A DNA stretch of 64,000 nucleotides from Isoetes taiwanensis (GCA_021234155.1 JAJEKV010000014.1:16090872-16154871); one strand, 5' to 3'; positions 21,604-32,414 are shown, numbered from the stretch's first letter. Notes: a model not told the origin generated them from the sequence alone. Program-made: numbers and translations.

Positions 21604-21923
21604 TGTTGGATATTATCCTTTTACAATAAGACAGGTGTCGAGGTTCGAGAGGTTACACCGCAACAGGTCAAAGCGCGTCAGGGGAAAACACAAAATAGAA
21701 GAAACGGGAGCGGCGCCTATTCGGTGATAGAGGAAGGGAAATCGATCGGAGCAGCAGATAAATAACAGAGAGGAGACGTTTGAGAAGTAGTCTGCAGGGA
21801 AGGCACAGCAAGGAGCACCGGTTTGAAGACTGTAGCAGATCTGAGAACGAAAGCAGGGGACAGCAGATTGATTTCCGGCCAGGTTGCTTGGGCTCTCGGC
21901 TGCAGTGTGGGCTGATTACAACA
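21604..21923 (+). repeat. 3' LTR of Copia-1
   Basis: TGTTGG...ACAACA, 320 bp, followed by TAGTA (21924-21928), the second copy of the target-site duplication. Confidence 0.95.
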
Positions 21924-22013
21924 TAGTATCCTGATATGGCACAACAGCCATGGCCGGGATGATCCCTCCCGAATCTCTGCCGGGCCTTCTCATACGTTTT
22001 ACATAGCCAAAGC

Positions 22014-22259
22014 ATGGCTGCTTCATCCGTGGCCCAAACTCCTCGCCAAATGAACAAGAAGCGGGTTTTTGTCGCTGATTTCTTTATGGGTGGCTGTGCT
22101 GCTGCTGTTTCCAAATCCGCCGCGGCTCCAATTGAAAGGGTTAAATTGTTGGTGCAGAATCAAAGTGAACTTTTGAAGGTTGGCCGCCTTACCACTCCTT
22201 ACAAGGGTATCGGCGACTGCTTCAAAAGGATTTGGTGCGAAGAGGCCTATCGTGCGTGA
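22014..22259 (+). pseudogene. ADP/ATP carrier N-terminal fragment (ER-ANT1-like)
   Basis: An ATG-led 81-codon frame encodes the first repeat of a mitochondrial carrier family nucleotide exchanger: [25 protein letters not shown] (the PxE/DxxK/R carrier signature) and [11 protein letters not shown]. It starts directly at the first carrier helix without a long presequence, like plant ER-ANT1 rather than the mitochondrial AAC proteins. The frame ends at CEEAYRA and no second or third repeat follows in the next kilobase. It may be a first exon whose partners are lost. The Copia-1 LTR ends about 90 bp upstream of the ATG, so the element sits in its promoter or 5' leader. Confidence 0.75.
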
Positions 22260-22658
22260 AAATTTTCCATGCTGCCTGGTGATAGGAATTTGTCCTTATG
22301 CCATCTGTCAAATATCAATAAATGTTGGCTTATCTTTGCTTTTAATCGATGGCCAACAATAGATGCCCCAATTTAAAGGGTCAAGATTTCATGCCCCAAT
22401 TCAGCAACTATTTAATGCAACCATTAAATCACCCTCCAGCCACATTCAACGGCTAGGATATCACTTGCCCCCTTTGATCCGACGGTCTCCAGATGTGTGA
22501 CATGCCCCATGCATGCATATGCATGCCCCACATAAAGATCAAACGGCCAGAGGTGTGCCACCCCAACCTCCCCAAAACAAACGGCCTAAATTGATTTGAA
22601 TATATAGACGATCTATATCACGGACACATACAAATAATTTTATATACATTACGATAGA
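22260..22658. other. Unassigned DNA between the carrier fragment and the transposon
   Basis: No further carrier exon or other gene was recognised in these 400 bases. Confidence 0.5.
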
Positions 22659-22660
22659 TA

Positions 22661-22673
22661 GGGTATGGTCGCC
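22661..22673 (+). repeat. Left terminal inverted repeat of the pogo-like element
   Basis: GGGTATGGTCGCC, preceded by TA. Exact inverse of 27319-27331. Confidence 0.6.
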
Positions 22674-23334
22674 ATGTTCCGCGCACTTAAGGGGTAAATT
22701 GTCCTCATACATCCGGATTTCACCCGTCTTTCGATCCGTCAATTTATTCGGATACCTAATGTTGTCCTTAACATCTTCCCCGAAGACAATTTTCCGAAAT
22801 TCAATCTCTATTGAAAGTTATGGTCGCATCAAGGAAGGGGGGTCAAACGTCCACCGTCGCCAGGCTCCTAACCACACTTCGTGGTACCCGAGGCCCTCTT
22901 TAGCGGGGCTTATTGCATGCTAACGCGCATCAGTTGCCTCCTACCGCGCACCAGTTGCCACCTATCGCGCACTTGCGTGGATCTTCACGCCACCGTCTCC
23001 CACTTTAGGGCCACATCCCATTAATATCGGCGGACCTAGGTGTCGTATACGAGGCCTAGGTCGCCAGCTACTGATACGTATGGTACCGGCTATCGAGGTA
23101 CCGCCAACGGTAATGGTTGCCTTTTTTGCCCTCTTCGTCCAAAAATCGAGGCGATTTTCTCCACTCCAACTCCAATTCTTGAGCCAAATTGGCCTGAACA
23201 TTCTCTGCCATTCGGCTGTAAAAGCCAGTTTTTTCGAAATCCTGACCCATCATTGCAGTTAAGCCTTTAAATGGAGAGATCGAGCAGGCGGTAGTCCATT
23301 CCGCTCAAGCATCCGGGTTTCTCAAGCGTCGGAG

Positions 23335-23406
23335 GTAAGTTCTGAGCGTCTGATATGTTTTTGTTTCGAATCTTCCATTGATCTTGTGTTTTTCGTTGTG
23401 TTACAG
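23335..23406 (+). other. Leader intron of the small gene
   Basis: Starts GTAAGT and ends TTACAG with a T-rich tract before the acceptor. The coding start lies 13 bases downstream. Confidence 0.55.
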
Positions 23407-23418
23407 GGTTTAGGCGCC

Positions 23419-23763
23419 ATGGATCATGCCAGAAGAACCAGTTATCCCGGGTCCGGCGGGAGGTGGGACGTGGTGAGGGGTGGCGGGTATGATCCGTCGA
23501 AGAGGGCTCGCCCTGCTCCGAGTGCTCCATCCTCCCCTGTTAGCTCCTCCTCGACCTCAACGACTCCTAATTCTTTCAAAATTAGGAACTGTTTGGTAAC
23601 CCCGGCAGAGATCACAACGGTCGTGGGTTCTTCTGTAAGCGTCGAGGTCTCGCCCGAAATCGTCTCTCAAGTTGAGCGGGCTCGTTCCAAGAATGATCTG
23701 ATCCACTGCCAGATCGTAATCACAGAAGGCGACCATGTGCTCTTCCAGAGCCCCGTAGGTTAA
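23419..23763 (+). CDS. Small spliced gene of unknown function inside the pogo-like element
   Basis: ATG 23419 opens a 114-residue frame ending in TAA at 23761-23763. The protein has a Gly/Arg-rich N-terminus (GSGGRWDVVRGGGYDPSKRAR), a Ser/Thr/Pro linker (about residues 32-55) and a C-terminal segment with alternating Val/Ile that suggests beta strands (VGSSVSVEVSPEIV, then LIHCQIVITEGDHVLF). A clean 72-bp intron lies in the leader: donor GTAAGT at 23335, acceptor ttacag ending 23406. A TTTAAAT box near 23263 could be the promoter. The gene converges on the transposase and its frame is intact while the transposase is broken. I do not recognise the family. Confidence 0.55.
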   Translation: MDHARRTSYPGSGGRWDVVRGGGYDPSKRARPAPSAPSSPVSSSSTSTTPNSFKIRNCLVTPAEITTVVGSSVSVEVSPEIVSQVERARSKNDLIHCQIVITEGDHVLFQSPVG

Positions 23764-24244
23764 TGAGCTGCAGCCCCCTTTGTACAGAAAAGCCACTCTG
23801 GACGATCCTCCCCTCCTCTTCCTTCTTGGTTTAGCTTGTGAAACGGCCCTTCGGGCTTATTTTGTGCAGCCTGAGGGCTCAATTTTGTCTGATCATTATT
23901 TTTGTCTAATGGAATGATCTTCTTATTACTGTCACTTTTGCTTATGTTCATTACTGTTCATTGCTTATGTTCATTGCTGCTGTTATTTATTTATGATAAT
24001 GATCGTGTCGGGTCCATGCCCCATACTGCTAATGGATTGGGAAATCAGTTGCAAATAGCAGAATGTGCAACAGTCAGTTCACTATTTTAATCATAAATCG
24101 TGTACAACAAGTTCACTATTTTGTTCATATATTATGTACAATAAGTTGTCGAGATACTTAATTGTCTTGGGTTTCATCCGAGTCTTCGGATACCTGTGCA
24201 CATTGTCTGTTAATAGCAGTGCCAAATAAAAGGTGAACTGAAAA

Positions 24245-26861
24245 TTAAGATTGCATGGTGACCAAACATACCTGACTATCAGCGGGTGTAGCTATGAATG
24301 AGGTCCCCTCCCCAAACCTTGGAGTTGGCTGGGTTACTCGAGCCATGTCAGCCCTCCATATCCTTGCAAACCCAACATCCATCTCCTTTGCATGGCTTAC
24401 AATTGCAGGGTCCACCCCAATTTCCACCATCTCCCTGATAATCCTTGCCTTGTCTATTGCAGCAACCTGGTCATGTTCGGGTCCTGAATTGGCGGCAGCG
24501 TAGTTCACCCATCCCTGGGTGTCCAGTCTCATTGAGTTGCCGTGACCAATGTCAGCATGTTGTTGTGGAGCTGGCAAGTCCCACCTCTTCAATGGTGAAT
24601 TGAGTGTGCTGATTGGGTTTGCTACAGGCCTAACTAGAGGTATGCAACCCTCTATACTTACATTATGCTCATGACCAGCATCACCCGAGCAGATATGTGT
24701 GTCATCTAATCTGCACATGACTTGCTCTTCATCAGCATCATCCAATGGTTATGAGTTCAGGTCTACACAGGGACTAGCAGGAACAGCAGGTTCAAGAGCT
24801 TGGTCAATTCCTGGGGACGTCTGATTTACAGCAATGGGTGCCCCAAGTGGACTTAACCCTTGTCTCACCCTAAGTCTGTTCCTCACCTGTAATCTTCTTG
24901 TCTTAACCTCCTCGTTCAACACCCTTTGAAAACCAAATATGGATGCCACTCTAGACATCCCCCTTGGGTACATAAACTCCCTAAGCCTTGCAGCACTTGC
25001 AGCTTCCCTTGCATCAGCTAACTTCTTCTTCTCTCTCTCCTCCCTGTTAGCCTGTGCCCTCTTGGCAGCCTCCTCCCTTTCAGCCTTCCTCCTTGCAGCT
25101 CAACCTTCCTTGCTGCCAGCTGCTCCAATTTCAATTTCTCGGCCTCTGCCCTTCTAGCATCTTCTGCTCTCAATGCCTCACAGGAACCATCACTTGATAT
25201 GTGAACTCTCCCTCCTAGATCTGGGGCAAAGCCTCTCTTCCTTGCCCTTATGGTCTGTAATGGCATGCCACATGTTTGAGACCCTCCAACATCATTGACA
25301 TGCACCTGACTCACTACAGCAACACCTTCAATGGGTAATTCATGGGTATGTTCCACATGCTCAGATTGTGGCACTTGCTCACCAGCTGGATTGTGTGGCG
25401 TTTGGTCATTTTGCACATCAATTGGGAGTTGTCCAGGTAAGGCCTCCCATAGCTGGTGCACTTCTGCCATGTCAAAGGCCTCCACTTGTGCCATATCTGG
25501 ATGATAATCTTCTCCAGCCTGCTCCTGGCCTGCTGTAATGTCTTCAACATGCACCCTCTCAAACCTGGTACATTCTTGGCCTGGCTTAACCTTTTCCTGG
25601 TCAAAGGGCCAGATACCAGTGGCCCTAAAACCTGCCTTGATGTTTTGGGGTGTGAGGCCGCATGCAATTGATTGTGAAATCAATTCTGCTATCTCCTCCT
25701 TCTTTGGTTCAGCCCTCCCTTTGCTAACCATGTAGGCAGCTCTATGCCTCTTGAATGCTGCCTTAAAAGGGGCAAAGCATGCCACATCTAGAGGTTGAAG
25801 TCTATGAGATGTGTGTGGAGGCAATAAGGCAAAGTGGATGCCCTTCTCTTTTGCCTCCAATATGACTTCCAGCTCTACATGACTGCCATGACCATCCAAT
25901 ATGATAAGGTGAGGCTGGTCTGGGGATACACCACCTGGAACTCTTGCTGCAAAATGTGACAGCCATGACTTAAATAGTTCTGATGTCATCCAAGCCGAAG
26001 ATTGGACAGCCTGAATGGCACCTTCTTCACATCTTGCAATGTGATCCTGCCTCATGCGATTACCTTTAAAAATATACATGTTGGGGATCCTGTACCCCTC
26101 AGCATTAACATAAACCAAAATTGTAACCCATTCCCTATTGTTCATGATTACCTCACTCACCCTATTCCCCCCCTTTCTAGCTATGATTTTCAGCCCCTTC
26201 ACTTTCCCCGCACGAATTCCGGTCCTCACAAGATTCCATATCCTTGAGGTGGGAAGGCAAATTCAAGATAAATCGCTTAAGCCCCCTAAGATAGAAGTTG
26301 TCGAGGTTCTCTTGTGTCATGGCACGGGCCCGGCCACATCTAGGGTTTCGGACTCCTTAGAGCAACTCGGGTGTCTTTGCTTAAAGAGCTTCCACCACTT
26401 AGTGCCTGGTACTCCAGATTCACCACATGACCCCCGCTTTAGCCATCTCACGCCTTTTCCTTGACAGCAGATAGTGTAACCCCCATCCCTTGCTCTGCCC
26501 TGCTAAGGGCCCAATTGACGAGCTCCTCCTCTTGGAGAGTTGTCAATATTTGTGGATGATTTGTTTGCTTGTGGCTTGTTCGACCATATAGCCAATCCCT
26601 GATTGTGGACTCTGGTATACCAGACCTCCTAGATGCCTCTCTAATCGAAATGCCAAATTCGCTTACCTCTTCGAGGATGTCGAGCATTTGCTCTTCTGTC
26701 CATTGACCTCTCCTACTCGGCCTCCTTGGCATTGGACTGGTAGCAGCACTGACCTGTGGTGCCCTCCTCTTTGTCCTGGGCGCGCAGACCCTCTTGGATG
26801 ATGCCGGTCTCCTGGTACCCCTTTCAGCATCGGATTCTCTTCGTGCCCTCGTCGAAACCAT
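24245..26861 (-). pseudogene. Pogo/Tigger-like transposase, frameshifted
   Basis: From ATG 26861 the protein has a basic N-terminus, a psq/CENP-B-type helix-turn-helix (WTEEQMLDILEEV...IREASRRSGIPESTIRDWL) and the following PQIL...EEELVNWAL block. The frame is lost near 26448; pieces of the second DNA-binding half (KWWKLFKQRHP, RAMTQENLDNFY) remain in two frames down to 26230. The DDE endonuclease continues from 26229 with LIILDGHGSHV and LLPPHTSHRLQPLDVACF (second and third Asp). The first catalytic motif, usually DETG, reads VRTG. Another frameshift near 25100 precedes a Lys/Glu/Ala-rich coiled coil and a tail (24973-24245) of unknown role. It would bind and cut its own ends, but this copy is dead. 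Confidence 0.85.
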
Positions 26862-27268
26862 GGCTACCTTCGTGCTCTTCACAGCCTCCTCTCGATAACA
26901 TATGAACTATGAAAGGAGGGCAAGATTTTATGGCCATGGAAGCCATAGCGGGTATCGGAGAATTGAATTTCGAAGAATGCAATCGAGTGCAAGCTTTGGG
27001 CGCCAAATCGTTTTAAACCCGCATTGAATTCGTTTCAAATCGGCATGCTCGGGGTTTTTTCTTCAACACGGACATGGTCATCCAGTGCACGAGTATGGTC
27101 ACCCAGGGCACGGTGCCTGGGACATTCGCTCACGACAGAGGCCACTGCAGGCACGGTTGATGGACCCTGGTGTCTCGGTTGACGGAACCCCAGATAATGA
27201 CACCTGGCCACAACGACGGTACATAGACGCTTGAATACCCATGGCAAAGATGGCGATAACCCAGCGTA

Positions 27269-27292
27269 GGGGCGGGGGGGGGGGTGGGGGGG
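27269..27292 (+). repeat. G-tract
   Basis: Twenty-four bases with only one C and one T among G. It lies about 30 bp inside the right end of the pogo-like element and could fold as a quadruplex. Confidence 0.7.
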
Positions 27293-27318
27293 TTCGTCAC
27301 TCGAGGTGGGGTCCGCAG

Positions 27319-27331
27319 GGCGACCATACCC
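27319..27331 (-). repeat. Right terminal inverted repeat of the pogo-like element
   Basis: Reads GGCGACCATACCC on the plus strand, followed by TA. Confidence 0.6.
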
Positions 27332-27568
27332 TATATACAAAATAAACCTACCTCCTACCGGAGAGCAATGGTTGGTCCAAAATGTAGATAGGGTAATTAA
27401 TCTCATTTATATATCTAGATTTTTATTTTTATTTTTACTCACTTTCTAAAGCAAGAATCACCCACTTTCTAAAGCAAGAATCACTGAAATATTAACTTAA
27501 ATATAATCCTCATCCTCCCTTTCCTTCATTCCCTTTTCATGTGAATCCCCATTTCTCCTCATCCCCCC

Positions 27569-27606
27569 ATTCTTAGGATGGGTCCTAGATCAACACATAT
27601 CAGCCG
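27569..27606 (+). repeat. 38-bp direct repeat, copy 1
   Basis: Begins attcttaggatgggtcc and ends atatcagccga. Identical to 28299-28336. Confidence 0.85.
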
Positions 27607-27796
27607 AGTGCTAATTGAGACCCGCTGAAAAAACCTGCAAGCTCAAAATTGCTCCCCAGTTAAATGTTAGTAAGTGATTTAGGGACTTTCATGATATAGC
27701 CAAGTAGAAAAGATACCCATGAGTCATCCACTCGAATAGAGACTAGAAAACCAACATAAAGAAACATCGTTGAACTAGAAAGAACATCCATATGAT

Positions 27797-28035
27797 GCTA
27801 CCTCGGAGGCTACAATGCCACGCCGAGAAAATAAATAACAAGTAGCGGACACATTGGGGCAAGACTCCCGATAGGTGTCCCAGAGGCCATCAACTGCCAC
27901 GCTGAGAAAATACACAAAATAGACAGCCGACCAATTCCAACTGGTGTTGCCTCGGAGGCTACAACGCCATGCCGAGAATATATATAAAATCTATAATCCA
28001 AACCTAGATGGCTGATCATAAACCTCAAAACCTGC
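27797..28035. repeat. Three degenerate units of about 75 bp
   Basis: Each unit holds 'cctcggaggctacaa(t/c)gcca(c/t)gccgagaa' or a variant of it, followed by an AT-rich part. They lie between the two 38-bp direct repeats. Confidence 0.7.
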
Positions 28036-28298
28036 TAGTCAGAGGATACAATCCTACTTAAGAGATAAAGTCCATAAATACCAAAATTGAAAATATCTAA
28101 CTGTTTATAGCATGAGTCTAGAACAACACATAGGGGAGGGTGGGATGGGACACTAGAAGGCAAGAGAAGATGGAGCAACCAAGGTAGGAGCTCAAGAGAA
28201 TGCCGATAACCTACCATAGCATAATGAGGCTATAAATAGGCCCAACATGCCCCATCCAAAGAATGTTGGTTCTATTGCTATCGCAATAGAACTATGGT

Positions 28299-28336
28299 AT
28301 TCTTAGGATGGGTCCTAGATCAACACATATCAGCCG
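28299..28336 (+). repeat. 38-bp direct repeat, copy 2
   Basis: Exact copy of 27569-27606, 730 bp downstream. Confidence 0.85.
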
Positions 28337-29843
28337 ATAGAAGAGGAACCTATCTCAACATCATCAATATCAATGTGAAAGGAAATAAACATGTCAATTT
28401 GAGGGTCAGACTAATGGAGTAAATGAAAGGTGATAACTATGAACTCAATGGGGCAAAAACAAACAAAGAATCTAATGGGACAAAAGAATGTAAATCCATA
28501 AGTATCAAAGGAAAGAAAGAAACAAGTTGAGATCACTTTTTTAGAGAAAAGACAAAATGAATAATAAGATGAGTGGGCCGAACAGGAAAAATGGGTAAGG
28601 ACATGTGAAGATGCTCGGTCACAATGGCTAACACCTAACAAAAGCTTTCAAATCAAAGGATCAAGTGTACCTCGTATTGGGCAATATGAAGTAGCTGGAG
28701 TACTTATGATTAGGGAAACAAAGGGCATACAAAGAAAAATATATCAGGATGAAACTAGTGGAATTTGTAGAGCAAAAGGACTAAACCAATAAAAGGGACT
28801 ATGAGAACAAATAGAAAGACAATTTTAAAGGAATGGGAGAAATGGAACAAATAAGAATAACAGCACGGGTGGAAATGGAAGTAAACAAGATAAATGAATC
28901 TACATAACATCGAGCCGTGAAGTAGAAATGGAGTTGGGCCATGCTAGGATGCAAACCAAACCAATAGGCGTACTGGAGCAATCTAGAGGGAGTGGAACAA
29001 GGAGAACACTAGACAGACAAAAATGGAATAAATGCGACTCATAAAGTATAATGAAACAAGTGAAACTTTTGTCATGAATATCTAGCAATGTGTAAGACCA
29101 TAATACATAAAATATTAGGATCACAAAGATCATGCGACAACAAATCCATATCGGAAGAACGAAAGTAACAGAACGAAATGACTACCTATTCGCACAGATA
29201 GAACATTTGTTACTCCCTAGCCGAGCAAATTAGAGCCCCACAAAATTCAAGAAACAAGTACAATCAATTGAAACTAAAAAAGGAACACGAAATGTGAAGA
29301 TGCCAAGCGAAGTAAATAGAGTCAATACAACAAATGGAGAATTAACAAAAGGATGAAATGGAACAACAGGGTCGGTAAAGACAAGACCACCTTAACACAA
29401 AACGAATATTAAAGTGGCAAATAAGACTACCTAACTGGAACCCAAACTAGCAAGCAGAATCAATAGTAAGCACTAATACCAAGGTAATACCTTGAGTCGA
29501 AATACTGCAAAAAATAAAGCAAAGGCACTAAGGGGATCAAATAAAACGTAAACAAAATTAAAGATGCAATGAAAGAAGTTTCAATCATACAAAACTGATA
29601 AACAAGTGACAACTAGAACAAATGACTATGGAGTTAATGGAAGAAAATAGAACAAAAAGAACAAATGGGACTAAAGAGACTCGCAAATAATATAAATGAC
29701 AAGAATGAAGCAAGAGGAACGAAGATTAAATGAAAAGGAGGAGAATGGATCCAACAAGATTAAAGGAGCAAGATGGACAATAAAGACTAATATTAACACT
29801 AGAGCCAACTAGAGTATATGCCCTCATGGAATACCTACACAAA
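28337..29843. other. Purine-rich non-coding stretch
   Basis: About 1.5 kb with a strong A+G bias on the plus strand and many words like 'gaacaaatggga' and 'aatgaa'. No gene or clear repeat period was seen. Confidence 0.5.
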
Positions 29844-30601
29844 TCAAACTATGAAACAGAAGTAACAATGATAAAAAACACGATAATTGGTTGCACAAGC
29901 ACGAGATGAAATGCCAGTCTCAAGGACTTTCTTATCTAACCAATCTACACTATCTTGAGAGCCAACTAGATCCACCACAGAAATATCTGGTGGAGTGTCT
30001 AGCATAATATCCTCTAGGCTGAACTTTTGTGGCACGCATGGCTCAGTATCAAACGTGAATCCAAGCTCTCTGAAAAGATGACGCGCATCATTTTCTATAC
30101 TCCTTGCCAACCCCCATCAGGAAAACTACGAATATCTTCGTCACACTGGAGATTATTTGCAGGGTCAGAACTTGATAAGAATGCATTCGCCGCAGCTACA
30201 AGTTGAGAATTATTCCGGATGAAGCTCAATCCATCAGAAATGCTCACACTAAAAGTTCACGTGTTTGCTGGGGCTTAAGGGCACAACGAAGATGGTGTCT
30301 TTCTGAATGTTGTAGAAAGTTCTAGAATGAATGTTGCGAGAGAATACACTTATTTTCTTCCCAAAGCATTTTGCTAGATGACCAATTAAAATATTTTGGT
30401 TCAACCAACTCCACAATTCTCTTGATTTTCGATGAACAAACTTGTCCAAGAAGGCAACAGCCTCCACTTTTTAGCATGATCTAAAGCAGATAGGGAATGA
30501 TTAAACGTTATTTGAAAGGACAACCTCAGAATGGCCATAATGAAGAAATTAAAAAAGACAGTTAAGAGATTTCTCGAAAAAAGCGCATGATTTTTGGGCA
30601 C
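29844..30601 (-). pseudogene. Broken coding-like region, family not recognised
   Basis: Three overlapping minus-strand pieces look protein-like. 30467-30249 has EAVAFLDKFVHRKSRELWSWL. A middle piece (about 30245-30115, reading SDGLSFIRNNSQLVAAANAFL) and 30110-29844 (ARHLFRELGFTFDTEPC, VDLVGSQDSVDWLDKK) lie in other frames. The frame changes and a stop near 30244 suggest either lost introns or decay. The composition is that of a globular plant protein, but I cannot name the family. Confidence 0.35.
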
Positions 30602-31018
30602 AGATGTTGTTGATTTGTCGGATCATACAATCGCAAAAGAAGAACCCATAAAAATCTTGGCTCAAAGCGGAACAAGTTCATGAGTCATGAAGCGAAAACA
30701 ATCGAGCATGGCGTTAAAAACCGCACCAAAGGATCTGATTTTGGCATGTAGGAGCAGAAGAGAGGTCTGTTTTTCCAATTCAAAACCAAATTGACGATCT
30801 CTATAGTTATTTTCGATTTTTAAGGTATTATCCTTATGATGACAGAACTGTATTTAACAATGAAATAAGGAATCAGATCCAAAGAAACCATGTTATGGGT
30901 ACAAGCGGCTGCAAGTCATATTAAACACTATAATGCTTCGGCGGACAAAAGGTAAAAGTGTGGGATTTTTCTTATGTTCTTGCACAAATTTTAAGGCTTT
31001 ATCCTGTTCTTCTCTCAG

Positions 31019-31149
31019 CAACAATGATTGACAACAAGCCTATTGTCAAGTTACCTTCAAGGATTGTAAACTTGGAACAACTAGATTTTGACACAGAACA
31101 ACGTCAGTTTTATAATAAACAATTTATAGCGGTAGCACATCTACTGTGA
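31019..31149 (+). pseudogene. Orphan exon of an SNF2-family chromatin ATPase (helicase-like, CHR27/28 type)
   Basis: After a pyrimidine tract and acceptor (cttctctcag ending 31018) the frame encodes TMIDNKPIVKLPSR, VNLEQLDFDTEQRQFYNK. This matches the segment between the two helicase lobes of plant SNF2 proteins related to helicase-like transcription factors. The frame stops shortly after (TGA at 31147) and no other lobes are found. It is a relic or captured exon. Confidence 0.65.
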
Positions 31150-31286
31150 TGATGCATGCGCAGGCAACACGCTTAAATGAAGCTGCGGGGTTGGTCGCCG
31201 AGTCTTTTTTTCGCGGTATCAATCGCGGGTATTGAATTTGTAATCCTAAAAAGCCATTAACCTTCGTGTATAAAAAATATACGTCA

Positions 31287-31480
31287 CATGCGACCACCTA
31301 CGTCACATACGTCACATATACGTACTGACGTGTCATATACGTCACATATACATACTGACGTGTCATATACGTCACATATACGTACTGACGTGTCATATAC
31401 GTCACATACGTCACATATACGTACTGACGTGTCATATACGACACATATGTCACATATGTCACATATACGACGTCGCATGC
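31287..31480. repeat. Tandem array of about 30 bp with ACGT cores
   Basis: Four or more units of 'acgtcacatatacgtactgacgtgtcatat' with partial units at both ends. Every unit contains TGACG and ACGT cores of the kind bound by plant bZIP factors. Open frames across it encode only repetitive peptides and are not genes. It lies at the truncated end of Gypsy-2. Confidence 0.85.
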
Positions 31481-31569
31481 GACGTCACGTCGTAAACATC
31501 CACCTGGCGAGACACCTGTCGTCCACCAGGCGCCCAAGCCCACCTGGCGTCACAGAGGTAACTTGTCTT

Positions 31570-32414
31570 GCCAATCCGTGCGAGGCATCACAGATTTTTT
31601 TCAGAATAGTGATGAGAGTCTTGTTTGTGCTTTCAGCCAAACCATTCCCTTGAGGATAGTAAGGTCTACTTTTGCGATGATGTATCAGCAAATAATCCGT
31701 CAGCGCTTTGATGGTGTGATTGACAAAATGAACTCCTTGATCACAGACAGTTCCGTGGGACAGCCAAAACGCGTGATGATTTGCGTATAGAGGACCTTGG
31801 CTGTGCTTGCTGCTGTGTTGTCTGGAAGGGCACAAGCTTCTGCTCATTTGGTAGCGTAATCAGTGATGACCAGAATGTAGCGGGCACGGGTGTGCCGCGC
31901 AGGAGGATCTATGGGCTCCACAAAGTCCATTCCCCATTTGTTGAAGGGAAATGGCGTGGCGACCGTGTCAACGGAAGAGCGTCACGAGCCGTGGGCCGAC
32001 CCACACGCTGACAGACATCACACGTGCGGGCGTGAGCGTGGGCATCCTTGAAGAGCATGGGCCAGAAATAGCCTGCGAGAAGTATTTTGCGTGCCGTGGT
32101 GTCACCATGAAAATGACCACCACCAAGCCCTTCATGGGCGTGTCGAACGATATCGGGCACTTCATGAGGAAGAACACAGCGTCGAAGGATCATATCTTTG
32201 CCGCGTTTATACAGATGGCCCGCAACCATGGTGTAGTCACGGACCTCACGGAGAAACTGAGGGCGGCGTGATTGAAGCTTTTCTGGAGAGAGCGTGGGAT
32301 CTTCTGAAGGAAGAGCACCAGTGAGAAGATACTGCTGAAAGTTATGAAACCAATGGGGCGTGGCCGTGACCAAAAACAGCTGGGCGTCAGGAAAAGCATC
32401 TGAAACACCCGTGG
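31570..32414 (-). pseudogene. Gypsy-2 integrase, 3' truncated
   Basis: The zinc domain (GGGHFHGDTTARK, then CDVCQRVG) is followed by a frame break near 31909. Core fragments follow in another frame (VCDQGVHFVNHTIK, YYPQGNGLAESTNK with the Glu). The sequence then ends at KKICDASH and loses homology near 31570. The C-terminal half is missing. Confidence 0.8.

Larger units (their letters stand above)
5945..21923 (+). mobile_element. Ty1/Copia LTR retrotransposon (Copia-1), split by a nested Gypsy element
   Basis: Two LTRs of 322 and 320 bp, both TGTTGG...ACAACA, bound the element. The 5-bp target-site duplication TAGTA is exact at 5940-5944 and 21924-21928. An initiator-methionine-type primer binding site follows the left LTR and a polypurine tract precedes the right one. 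Internal order is gag, zinc knuckle, protease, integrase, reverse transcriptase, RNase H, which is the Copia order. The Gypsy element at 9710-20750 interrupts the reverse transcriptase/RNase H region. Without the nested insertion the element is about 4.9 kb, normal for Copia. Confidence 0.97.
22661..27331 (-). mobile_element. Candidate pogo-like (Tc1/mariner superfamily) DNA transposon
   Basis: The 13-bp sequence GGGTATGGTCGCC at 22661-22673 is exactly inverted at 27319-27331, and both ends are flanked by TA (22659-22660, 27332-27333), the target of Tc1/mariner elements. Between them lie a decayed transposase on the minus strand and a small spliced gene on the plus strand. The length, 4,671 bp, is large for this group. 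The TIR is short and was found by eye, so the ends are less certain than the transposase. Confidence 0.65.

Noticed and set aside
27569-28336. TRIM-type miniature LTR element
   Set aside because: The terminal repeats are only 38 bp and there is no primer binding site, polypurine tract or target-site duplication.
31284-31653. Open frames on both strands encoding Thr/Ser/Tyr-rich repetitive peptides
   Set aside because: They are a by-product of the 30-bp tandem array, which stays open in several frames. No start context or conservation argument supports coding.
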